Assembly (NCBI GenBank): GCA_036320915.1
Contig: JAXBDG010000018.1
Span: forward strand, 62,001 to 126,000
Length of the DNA: 64,000 nt
Origin: Linnemannia elongata
Lineage: Eukaryota > Mortierellomycota > Mortierellomycetes > Mortierellales > Mortierellaceae
Direction: 5' to 3'
Shown here: one piece after another, positions 35,963-48,394 of the stretch
Layout: every line of letters begins with the position of its first letter
How positions within the stretch are numbered: the first letter of the stretch is position 1
Notes under the pieces: generated by a model
The model's input: the letters and a program-made list of their open reading frames with translations, nothing else
Told to the model about the DNA's origin: nothing
The model's database searches: none
Position numbers and translations under genes: made by a program

Positions 35963-38900
35963 ATGGAGGTGACGCCGACAGGCATCACGCTGAACGACCA
36001 GCAGAGGGACAGGATCGCTGGTCTGCTAGCCCTGGAGGTTCAGGAGCTATCATCCATTTTTTCACAGCTCCAGGATGCAACCCAGGCTGCTGCGGCTTCG
36101 AATAAGCTCTTCCAGCAACTTGACGCTAGGGCAACCCAGCTTGCCGGAGCAGATTCCTGGAAAGTGGAAGCAGAGGAAGCCAAAGCCTCCCTAACAACGG
36201 AAAAGATTAATTATGGTATACATCCCAACCCCCTCCCTTCCCCTTCCCTCCTTTTTGTCGACCCGAGGGATTCTTCGAGTGGTTGCAGATGTTTGTTACA
36301 GAACCGATTGATTGATTAATGTATGGCGTGTCTGATTTTTTTGTATAGAGCAACGCCTCCAGCAACAGGAAACCAAGAACAATGCGTTCAAGTCCCAACT
36401 CACAATAACACGGCAAAAGCTTCAAGCAAAAACAAAAGAGGCTGAAGAGTCTGGTACGTCCAGATCCTTATCATGGATTCCCCTCCTATACTTTATTTAC
36501 GATTTCGCCACAATGCATCTGATGTCGATAATCCAAAAAAGCGCTTGTAACCAATTTTCATACTCATTCTTGAAAAAAAAATAGCCGCCAAAAACGCTGA
36601 ATTGGAAGCAAAACTCTCGAGTCAACATAGCGGATCAATGCATGCAACTGTCGAGTTCGAGGCTTCTAAGGCAAGAATCGAGGCTCTTGAAGGGGAAAAG
36701 AGAGAGCTTGTCGCGGCTTTTGATCGGAAGGTGGGCGAACTGGAAGAGATGAACAAAGACTACCAGGCCATGTCGACTCGCTACCAGGAGCTCCGGAAAG
36801 AGTCGTCCAAGCTTGAATCTGAGGCGCGCGAAGCCAAGGCTGCAGATATGTCACGCAAGGTATGTCCTCAATTTCTTTGGATATTAGTAAGGAATCTTTG
36901 TCGTGGTTGCCTTGTAATATATAACGCTGACTATGTGTGCCTTCACACCTTAGCTTCATACGCAATCAGTGGAGCAGGAATTGGAATTGCTGAAGCAGCG
37001 CGCAGAGTGGGCTAGCTCGGAATTGAAGGCGAAGACGACAGAGTTCGCCAGCTTCAGGGCAGAGAAGTCGGGTCAGATTTTAAAGCTTCAGGCGGATCTG
37101 GACCAATCTCGTATGGAGGCGACATCAGCCAAGCAGTCTAACGCCTTCCACGAGAGACGTGTCCAAGAGTTGCAGGCAAAGCTCGATGAGTCGAACAAAT
37201 TGGCCAAGGACCTCGAGGAGAAGAAGCTTATTCAGGAGGAGCAGTTTAGAACTGAGGTTGAGACTCAGAGACGTCTTGGCGAACTTTGGGAGCGTGAGGC
37301 CAAGGACACCAAGGGTCGTATTGCCGATCTTGAAGGTATTCACAACGCTAGTGTGATTTGATGCTGCAGGGAGTACAGTGCCTCATTTTGCACAGGGTGG
37401 TAACACATTGGCATGCTTTAAACAAATAGAAACTCTGGATGATATGCAGCGCTCTCTCTCGGTCAAGGACTCTGAGTACCAAGAGACTCTTAACAGAATC
37501 TCAGAGGACAAGGTCGAGCTTCAGGTGCAATTGGAAAAGTCATCTGTTCAGATTACGCAACTCAAGGCAGAGCAGAAGCGCGCAGAGGAGTTGCTGAGCA
37601 AAGCTGGACTTGTGGGCGCTCCTGGAGCATTTGGTCATGATCTCGGACCTGTAAGTTCGCCTTTGTACCCATCTCTTTTTAATTCTGCAGCGTTTTCAAG
37701 AAAGCCTCGCACTCACACTCACACATATTGTCCTTTTGCAATAATAGCTGGGAATTCTATCACCTACTGCGGCTATCGCCGGACGTTCTCAAACAGCAGG
37801 ACTGTCTCTTACTCAAGTTGTAAGTAGAACATCATGGATTGTGGCGGTGTACGATGTGCATTCCGATCTGCTTAACGATCCTTAAACTAACCTTCGTCTT
37901 TATTTCTCTTCATGATAGTACACTCGCTACATGGACCTTCAAGCAGAGTATACCCAGCTCAAGGCCGAGAACGCTCGCTTGGAAACCTCGATGAATGATA
38001 TTGTCAAGGAGCTCTCTGATGGAGTAAGTGCTTACGTACACATCTACTATCGAAGATAAGCCGTCTGATGACATCAAACAATCTATCAACCAATCTATCA
38101 GCACCTAACGAAGGGTTTTGACACTTTTTTATAGGCTCCCCTCATTCGTGAGCAGCAGTTGGAGTATGAGCGGGTTAGCAAGCATAACGAGGAACTCTCG
38201 ACTCAGCTGGAGACATGCAAGCAAGAAAAGGAGCAGCTGGCTTATGGCGCAAGCCAGGCTGTGGCTCAATTGGATGGTGTGGTCAAGGAACGCGACTTAC
38301 TGCACAGGGAGAACCAGGACATGGACCGTCAGGTTCAGAACTTGCTGTGGAGACTCAGGGCACCCAACGCCCCTCAGTCACTTGCTCCAGAATCAACCCT
38401 TCCTTCGAATAGCGAGGGATTGACAGATGCCGAGAAGGTCATTAACGATCATCTTGTACTCTTTGCCGACCTTCAGGACCTGCAACAACAGAACAAGAAA
38501 CTCCGTCAAGCTGCTCGGGAAATGGCCCAGGAAAGAGAACACGCTGAGGGTGCTCAGGCCCAAGCAAGGAGACAGGAGGAGCAGGAGGCCCTCGAGGAGG
38601 CTGGAGTCATCATCGAGAGCATGCGCGAGCAGATTGGCAGCAAAGAGTTGCAGTTGACGACCTACAAGCAGGAAGTAGATATGTTGCGCCGCATCCTCAG
38701 AACTTCCAACATCCGCCATGTTCCCGCTGCAGAAATCATCGAGACTCCAGTCGCAAAGACATCAGATCAGCCAATGGAGACCACAGTCCAAACCGTCAAT
38801 GGCGATGCTACCAACTACCCTGCCATTTTGACTGAGCTGCAAAAGACCTTTGACGACTACCGGACCCAGACCGTTATCGATATCAACCAACTCAAGGATG

Positions 38901-41900
38901 ACCTTCAGCGAGCTCAGTCGGACAGTTCGAGCCACAGGATCCAGCTTGGACAGGCCAATGCCCAGATCAAGGCCTTGAATGAGCACCAGTTGCGTTTGAT
39001 GGAGAACAACAACCACCAAATGACCGAGATGACTGAGCTCAGGAAGCAGTACTCTACTCTGCACGAATCTGCGACGAGACGTGATATCTCATACGAGAAC
39101 CTGGCCGCCGAGCTCGACAGTGAGCGTGAATCGGCCTCTCAGCTCACGGCGGAGTTGAACCACCTAAAAACGGAGAAGGCATTGTGGAAGTCTTTCGAGT
39201 CTCGTTTGATCGAGGAGAACCAGGCGTTGGTCAAGGAGAAGGGCAACCTGAATGATCTCCTTCGCACTGTGCAGAACTTGACGACCGAAATCGAGCGCGG
39301 CAGCGAGGAGACCAAGCGCCGACTTGAGAGCACAGTCACCAACAAGGAGCAGGAGGTCGAGACTCTCAAGGAGAAGTTGAAGGAGGAGGTCGAGTCTGGC
39401 AAGCGCTTGCGTGACCGCCGCGAGGTAGAGTCCAAGGAGTGGCAGGCCAAGATTGATACCCTGACTTCCGAGTACCAGACTTCCCGTGAAGCCCTCATTG
39501 CTGCCAAGACTTCCCTCGAGCACACCAAAGCCAAGGTTGAGGACCTCACCAAGGAAATCAAGAGCCGCGAGGAGCAGCTGGCTATCTACCAGCAGAAACC
39601 TTCAGGAACCGACTCTACCGAGGCCAGCCGCGAGGAGCAGCTTATTGCCCAGATCGCTCAGCTTCGTAGCGAATTGTCACGTCAGCAGGCCGAGGCCGCT
39701 AGCAACCGCGAGCACCTCGCTCAGTTCCAGGCCATCAGTCAGACCAACGAGGATCGTCTTGCAGAGATGACAGCTACTTTCGAGGAGTTTAAGAAGTCCC
39801 ACGACCAAAAGGTAGAGGAGAGCACCCAGACCATCAAAGCCCTGGAGACCAAGTTGGCAAGTGCTGAGGAACGCGCACAAACCTCAGCCTCAAACATGGT
39901 GGATATGCAGAACCAGGTCGATCAAGAGCGTTCGGCTTGGAGGAAAAACAAGGAGGAACTCGAGGCCAGGTTGCGGTCGCTGCAGAACATCGAGATCCAG
40001 AAGAACGCTGTTGAGAACCGGTATCAGAACGAACTTCGCCACCAGGGTAACCTTACGAAGGAGGCGCATGAGAATTACGAGCGCGAGCTGATGAACCACG
40101 CCAAGGACATGGAAGCACTCACCAAGCTCAAGGAGAAGCACGCCAAACAGACGACCGAGTTAGAGAGGTTCAAGTTCCAGGCCGAGAATGCCGCGTCCAA
40201 CCTGCAGTCGGCCGAGTTCGCTTGGGAACAACAAAAGTCGATCTTGCAGAAGAACTTGTCAGAGGTCGAGAAGCGATGCACCGAGCTCAAGGACCAGAAC
40301 GAGAAGCTCCATCGGCACTTGGAGGATGTCAGTGCCCAGGCTTTGTCTATCCAACAACGCGCCAATGCCCAGGTCTCTCCTGCTGAGATTGGAGAGGGCG
40401 CCTCGTCTACTGAAGGCGAGGGTGGCGTCAAGAAGTCCCCCGAGCGTCAGCTGGCCGAGTTGCGCGACGTCATCCGCTATGTCCGTCGTGAGAAGGAGAT
40501 TTTGGAGTGCCAGCACGAACTGAACCTCCAGGAGTCCCGCCGCCTCAAGCAGCAGTTGGATCAGACCAACAAGTCGCTCGAGGAGACCCGTGCTTTGCTT
40601 TCGGAGGAGCGCAGCCTCCAGCAGGAAGCTATTGTGTCTAAGGAGTTGCGCGAGCGCTTGACCGAGAAGGCGAACCAGCTCAGTGTCATTCGCGACAGCA
40701 ACACACTTCTTCGTGCCGAGAACCAGAAGTTGCTCCGACAGGTTCAAGCATTGGAGGACAATGGTCGCCGTCTTTCGGCCAAGATTGGTCCACTGAACGC
40801 ACGCGTCCTTGAGGTGGAGGCTGAGATTGAGCTCAGGAAGCAAGAGCAGAAGCAGATTGGTGAGGACAGAGACCGCTGGAGGACGAGGGCTGTGGAGATT
40901 ATGGCCAAGCACGACCGCATTGACCCGACCGAGTTCCAGGAGCTCAAGGATGCCAACGAAAAGTTCAAGATCGAGGCAGCTGAAAACGCGACGGCGCTGG
41001 CTGCGTTGAAGACGGAACAAGAGGCCCTTCAAGCTCGTGTTGAGGAGACCCAGGGCAAGCTTAACAAGATGACTCAGAACGCCCAGCTTTGGCGTAAGAG
41101 GAGCTTGGATGAAGCTGCCAAACTCAAGACCAGCCATCAAGAGGCTGAGGATTCGAAGGCCAAGGTCACGCAGCTGGAGAAGGCATTGGAGGAAGTCAAT
41201 ACAAGAGCTGGCTCGCAGGATCAAGTCACCAAGCGCGACAGAGAGAGTGTTCAGAAGTCGCTTGACCAGCTAACTAAGCTCAAGGAGAAGCTGGAGGCTG
41301 AGAACAAGGAGCTCAAGGAAAACAAGGAGGTGATTGAGAAGAACTTTGAGACCATCAAGGTAAACGACAACTCTGTTTCGCTTAATGGTTTTTGTCGTGA
41401 GATGTACTGGAAAAAGAAGTTGCTGAATTAACAATTCTTATCATCTTCATTGCTGGTATGTAAATAGGACCGCCTTCAACTCAGCATCGCCCGTAACAAG
41501 CAGCTTGTCGCCAAGTCGGTATGTTCTCGTTCATAATGTTTGAGTTGTTATTATTCTTAATATCCGCTCTTCATGCTAATGTTGATGGTGTCATTTGCGT
41601 TATTAGAGAGAGCTTCAGGCTCAGAATAAGACGCTGACGGAAGGAGGAGCCGTTGCAGCCGCGACGCCAGCGGATACTCAGGCACTTGTCGATGCTGCCG
41701 TTAAGGAGAAAGAGGCCGAGTTAGAGAAGAAGTATGCGTCACAGGCGGCACAGGCCCCAGCCCCTGGTACCTTGACTCCAGCAGAAGTCCAATCTCGGAT
41801 AGACGAGGAGAAGAAGAAACTGACTACAGAGCTGACTCACAAGCACGAGGAAGCGATTAAGAATCACGACAAAATGGCAGAGATGCGACAGCAGATCAAG

Positions 41901-43454
41901 ATCCAGACCAAGGACAAAGAGATTGCCAACCTCAAAGCCATGCTGGCCGCTAACGGTCAACCTGACGCTTCTAAGAAGACCCCTCTCTCTGCTGGCGCTG
42001 CTGCTTTCACACCGACCCAACCTGGCACTGGTTCCATGCGACCACCTACTCTTGGTCGCGGTGCACGACCACCCCCAGGAGGAGCCCCCGCCACAGCGCC
42101 AGGTAGCCCCACACCGGCAGCCCGTCCTGGGGCTGGCCTTCCTGCCCGACCTGGACAAGCGAATGCACAGCCAAACCAGACTCCTGGCCAGTCACGCCTT
42201 CGTCCACCACTTGGCGCGCGGAATGCAGCTGTAGCTGCTGCCACTTCGAACACTACTGTTCAGCCAACAGCTACAATTGCATCTCCTGCCTCGAAATCTG
42301 CTGCACCTGCCGAGACCACAGTGTCTGAACTTGTACCTGCGATCACTGCCACCCTAGCGCCACCAATGGCTGCACCTATCTCTGCTCCCGTCGGTGGGCA
42401 GGCTTCAAGGCCGGTGCTGATCAAACGTCGCCGCGAAGATGACTTGCCTGCCAACCTTCCACAGCCCGCTGCCACTCCCGCGACTACTACCACGCCCGAT
42501 GCTGCTTCAGGAACGAGCAGTCCTGTTGGTGATTCAGGCGCCACATCTGCAGCGCCTGAGGCCAAGGCCATGTTGCTCAAGCGACAGCGACCATTGCCCG
42601 TCGTTGAGAGTGCCTTGAGCCCAACCCCTGCAGCTGTAGCAAGTCCCTCGGAACCTAAGACCCAAGCAGTGAACATTCAACGGAAACGAGTGACATCTGT
42701 GGTGGATACCTCCCAATCTCAGACTGTTCAGGGGACGATTACACACGAAGCCCATGGAGAAACTGAGACCATCACGCATACGGAAGTTTCGACGACAGAG
42801 ACTTTGACGGCCCCTTCGTCTGCTGTACCTCATGGCCAAAAGCGTCGTCATGAGGCAACGGAAAGTGTTCAGGAAAACATCACGGTTGTCTCAACACCCA
42901 ACCCCTCGGATCTGGAGGAGCTGGAGGAAGTCGTGACGCCAGAGGCAGCCTCAGAGTCCACGGCTATGGATGTGGACGAGGTTCCCCCAGTCAAGAGACA
43001 GCGGCCTAGCAGTCAAGTGACGGTAACTGAGATTGAGGAGGAGCATCCTGCATCCCCAAAGGAGTCATCAGCGACAACGGCCTTACCTACCACTCCTGGA
43101 CCGATGACTGACCTTGAAGACAATGACATTGAGGAGCACGGAGCGGAACTCACGACAACAGCAACAGGAGAGGTTGAGTTGGACGGATCAGCAGAGACCA
43201 AGGCGGCGGAAGAAGATGTGTCAGATATGTCCACCGGTGCAACTACGGCAGCAGATCACTCACTAGAGGAAGATCTTGACGAGGGACTTGAAGGCGGTTT
43301 TGAGGCAGGAGCAACGACAGATCTGGGTGCAGAGGAAGAGGAAGAGGTGCACACACCCCAGGGCACGTATGCTGAGGAGGGAGAGCTGGATCTTGATCTT
43401 GAGGGTCACCGGGACCAGGACCCCGAAGGAGATGTTTCGGAATCGACAGTTTAG
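35963..43454 (+). CDS. Nuclear pore basket coiled-coil protein, TPR/Mlp1 family
   Basis: Ten exons: 35963-36215, 36349-36453, 36585-36859, 36954-37335, 37430-37650, 37748-37819, 37919-38023, 38135-41359, 41468-41518 and 41607-43454. They join in frame to 2178 residues, within the Mlp1 (1875) to human TPR (2363) range. Residues 1 to about 1600 are nearly continuous heptad coiled coil. The family signature near residues 410-480 is present: LSPTAAIAGRSQ, LSLTQVYTRYMDL, NDIVKELSDGAP, REQQLEYERV. The final 550 residues are disordered, Pro/Ala/Thr-rich then acidic, with basic patches (IKRRRED, LKRQRP, IQRKR, VKRQRP) that could be nuclear-localisation signals. Mlp/TPR proteins form the nuclear basket and act in mRNA quality control and spindle checkpoint. 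The start ATG (GGCCATGG) is in good context. Exon borders were placed by eye. Confidence 0.93.
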
Positions 43455-43923
43455 AAAGGGAGGAGTTAAAGAACCGTACATTAGCACACGCACAACCACA
43501 AGCACCATCAAAGAAAGTACTATTCATCTTTTCCAGGACATGCGAGAATCCTAGCCTCTTGCAGGAGACGGGTTGGGTGGGCAGGAAGTAGGCCCAGTGT
43601 GTGTTGATTCCGATATCCATTTTATCCTGAGCCAGGCATTACTGCTGTCTTCTCATGTCTTCATGTAATATACTCGTTTTTTATTGTACCTACTGTTACT
43701 TACGTTGCCTTCTCTTTGTTCCTTCATCATCCGTTGCTTACACATTCGCCATTCATCCGTCGCTCCATCACTTTTGTTTCATTCACTGTCGTGCATTTCA
43801 CTCGTGGAAAAGTTTTAGTTGTTGCTATTTGTTAGTAGATTTTTGTGAATACCATCCCTTTTTCTTTACACTACCACAGCCTCCCGACTTGACCCTAGAC
43901 CGTATCAATCCCTCACACATACT
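43455..43923. other. Intergenic, nucleoporin 3' flank and kinase leader
   Basis: No gene. TC-rich from 43,660 to 43,900 before the kinase ATG. Confidence 0.6.
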
Positions 43924-46900
43924 ATGGCGCCATCAAAGATTCCTGTCCCTGTTACACGAGATCGACAACAGCAACGACCGTTACTAACTGCCGTCAATCC
44001 GCTTACACCCAGCAAACACAACTCCACAACATCCCAAATATCATCGGCAGCTTCAGCCTCATCGGTGCTTTACAGGAAGCGAGGCCTTCAGGAACCATCT
44101 AAGAATAATGTCGGTATCAATGGCAACTCTGCCAGGCAACAACAGAGGTCTCGTTCTGCGTCTGAGAACTTGTCAGTAACACTTTCCGGTTCATCTACCT
44201 CTACAGCGTCGTCTGGTAGTTGTGTTGTAGGGAATAACGTCGATCCAACAGTACCTGCTACGGTAGATGAGAAGGGCAGTTGCAGCCAACCTGGGCAACA
44301 ACAACAAAAACAACAGCAAAGACAGCAGAGATTGAGATACGAGTCGTGGAACAACGGTTGTATTCAAGGTCGTGGAGAGCTAGCGCAGATGGACGATCAG
44401 GAAGCGGATGGTGCCTTGGCGACGACGAGTTCTTCAGGATACCATTTTGAGCATCAGTATTATAGTTGGCAGCAACCACAACCACAACAACCACAGCATC
44501 ACCAACATCCACAGCAGCGAAAGGCACCGCATAGTGGAGAAGGCAGTCGAGACACGGGCAATACGGTTGGCAGTTGGAGAAGTGTGCTGGATCAGGGGCG
44601 AGGCAGGGATAGCAGAGATGGAGGCGGTAGCGGCAGTGAGGAAGAAGGTGATGATGATGAGGAGGAACAACGCGAGTCGCCAACGACACCTATACCTGGA
44701 TCATGTTTCTTTACAGACTTCCAGGAGGATGAGGGAGACGAAGGGGAGGAGGACACTCAGGAGGGACAGCAGTCTAACAACCGCACTGCTGTTGGAGGGA
44801 TGGCGACTCTGGCTGGTCAGGGGAATCGTCCTGCTGGTGCGACGGCAGGAGTTGCAGGAGTTGAGCGAATGCCTGAAGTTCGTGAGCCTACCCCAGCGAC
44901 ACTCAGAAAGTGCCAGAGCACTCATGTTTGTAAGTATCACCTTTTTATTGAGGGTGGTTCTGTCGCGTGTTTACTTAGACCGTTGCAAACTGAAGCATAA
45001 ATGTTGATCACTTCTTCTATTTTTTGTTGGTAGATTTCTTGGACCATTACATCGATCTTCTGAGTTACCTCAAAAAGCGGCATGAGCGACTACAAGATTT
45101 CAAGAGGAACCTAGCACGACAACACGTAAGTTTTGTCTTCTCGAATAAGTTATTGTCGATCTCGTTAACAGTTGGGCACTCTAAATCTTACTAAACGTGC
45201 GATATTTTGTTCTTTCTGTATGTAGAATCGCTCAGAGCAAACAGACAGCAGGGCACGGGAAGAATTCCGCCACCAGGAACGTATGCTCCTCCGCCAACGC
45301 CGGACAAGAACACAGGCGATCCAATTCCAGATCCTGACTCAAGTTGGTCAAGGTGGATTCGGAGAAGTCTTCCTAGCCCGCAAGACAGACACGAACGAGC
45401 TCTGTGCGCTGAAACGTATGTCCAAGAAACGCCTTCACCTCCAGGATGAAGTACAGCACATCTTGACTGAACGGGATGTTCTGACGTCGACCAAATCCGA
45501 ATGGCATGTCAAGTTACTGTATTCGTTCCAGGATACCGAGTATGTCTACTTGGCGATGGAGTTTGTCCAGGGTGGGGATGTGCGGACAATGTTGACGGCT
45601 AGAGGTGTGCTGAAGGAGGAGGATACGAGGTTATATTTTGCAGAGATGGTGATGGCCATTGATGCATTGCACCAGCAGGGGTACATTCATCGGGATTTGA
45701 AGCCAGAGAATTTCTTGATTGATGCTGGAGGACACGTCAAGTTGACAGATTTTGGATTATCGAAGGGCCAGTTGGCCGAGAGTCGGATTGAAGCTATGAA
45801 GGCCAGGTTGAAGGAGGTCAAGGATAGCATGGAGCCGACAATGCCAGTGCTGTTGAGGCGTGGTGGGGGAGGGTCATCAGTGATGGGCCATGGGCTTGGG
45901 CAGGGGTTGGAAGGTGGGATGATGCTGGGAAGTGGAGGAGGAATCGGAGGAGGGAGATTAGGAGGTGCAGGAGGAAGTTTTGCGAATTTAAATGGGATCT
46001 TACATAGGTCTCCGTCCCACATGATGTGGAATGGTGGAAACGGATCCATGTCAAATTTGGCACCACCACAACCGCCTCCACCGATCGGGAACAATAGTCT
46101 GTTGAACTTGCACGGCGGAGGAGGAGGATCAACCAGTAACTTGATAACAGTCGGGAGTGGTATGGGTTCTTTAGGAACTCCACAGATTCGACATCGGCAG
46201 CTTTTGCACCAGCATCACCATCAACAGCAGCAACAATATCACAACCACCAACATCAACAAGCCCAGCAAACCCAACAACAATCTCAGCAACTAGGAGGCA
46301 ATAACAGCATCGAGTACAAGAACGAAGGCATCCGCCGCGCATTCTCAATCGTCGGGTCCGCAGACTACATGGCGCCCGAGATCCTGACCAGCCAAGGTTA
46401 TGACTATGGAGTCGACTACTGGTCGCTGGGATGTATCCTTTTCGAGTTCTTGTGTGGATATAGTCCCTTCCAGGCAGAGGATACGCGACAGACGTGTGTG
46501 AATGTGTGGCATTGGCGGCGGGTGTTGAAGAGACCTGTTTATGATACGGAGGAGAATATGGAATTTAATTTGACGAATGAAGCGTGGGATCTTATGACGC
46601 GGTAAGTTGATGTTAATTTTGTAGCTTGTAGTTGTTATTGGGGTTACGCGATTTGTTGGCACACGCGTGGGTTGTTGAGTAGGGAGTATGGAGTGAATGG
46701 TTAATGGGAGTGGAAATGCATGCAGGGTTGAATAGGAGAGGGGGTTTTTTTACCACTTTCTTTTTTTTTTCTAACGAGCATGTATTCACTTGTTGTGATG
46801 GATATGGTTAGGCTGATTACGGATAGGGAGGAGCGATACACGACGTTACAGCAGGTCAAGGACCACCCATGGTTTGCTGGTTTAGACTGGACTAAGTTAC

Positions 46901-47388
46901 GAAATACGGTAAGTCAGTCAGCCAACTTCCCACGCCATCCACACACAGATTGAAAAGGGAGAAATCCAAGAAAGTTGATGAAGTGAGTAACGTCCTTCAT
47001 GACCCAAAAGAAAGCGAACAAGATCGCGATGTTTGCTGAATTCACTCACCCTATGCCTATTCATGCGTAATAGAAAGCGAGTTTTGTGCCGGTGCTGTCG
47101 ACGCCGATGGATACGAGCTACTTTGACGATTTCTCGAATCCGGACGATATGGTTGGGTATAAGGATGTGTTGTTAAGGCAGGCGCAGGTTGATGATGCGG
47201 AGGAGAAGGCAGCTGAAGCTGAACGGAGGCAGGAGCCTTCTTCTCAGAGGGATCGAGGTGGTGATAACGCGATTGGAGGTGGATTTGGTGGCGGTGGTAG
47301 TTCGGGGTCATTGCCTTATATTCTGAGAGTCCAGGACCCGTGGAAGAGTTCGTTTGTAGGGTTCACGTTTCGGCATCAGCAGCAATAG
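43924..47388 (+). CDS. NDR/LATS-family kinase of the Dbf2/Sid2 (mitotic exit, septation) type
   Basis: Exons 43924-44929, 45034-45125, 45226-46601, 46812-46908 and 47074-47388 encode 961 residues. Residues 1-330 are disordered and Gln/Ser/acidic. The Mob1-binding segment YFLDHYIDLLSYLKKRHERL follows. The kinase starts near 400: GQGGFGEV, CALK (Lys about 429), SEWHVKLLYSFQDTE, HRDLKPEN and LTDFGLSKG. It resumes as FSIVGSADYMAPEIL with the likely activation-loop Ser. The AGC tail has TSYFDDFSNPDDM and ends in the hydrophobic motif FVGFTFRH. These match Dbf2/Sid2 more closely than Cbk1/Orb6. The kinase acts with Mob1 at spindle poles and septum downstream of a Cdc15/Sid1-type cascade. Between DFG and the activation-loop Ser lies an unusually long Gly/Asn/His/Gln insert of roughly 190 residues. 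Confidence 0.93.

Positions 47389-48394
<1,006 letters not shown>

Noticed and set aside
40259..41224. 321-codon open frame antisense to the nucleoporin coiled coil
   Set aside because: Leu-rich antisense image of Glu/Lys/Gln codons.
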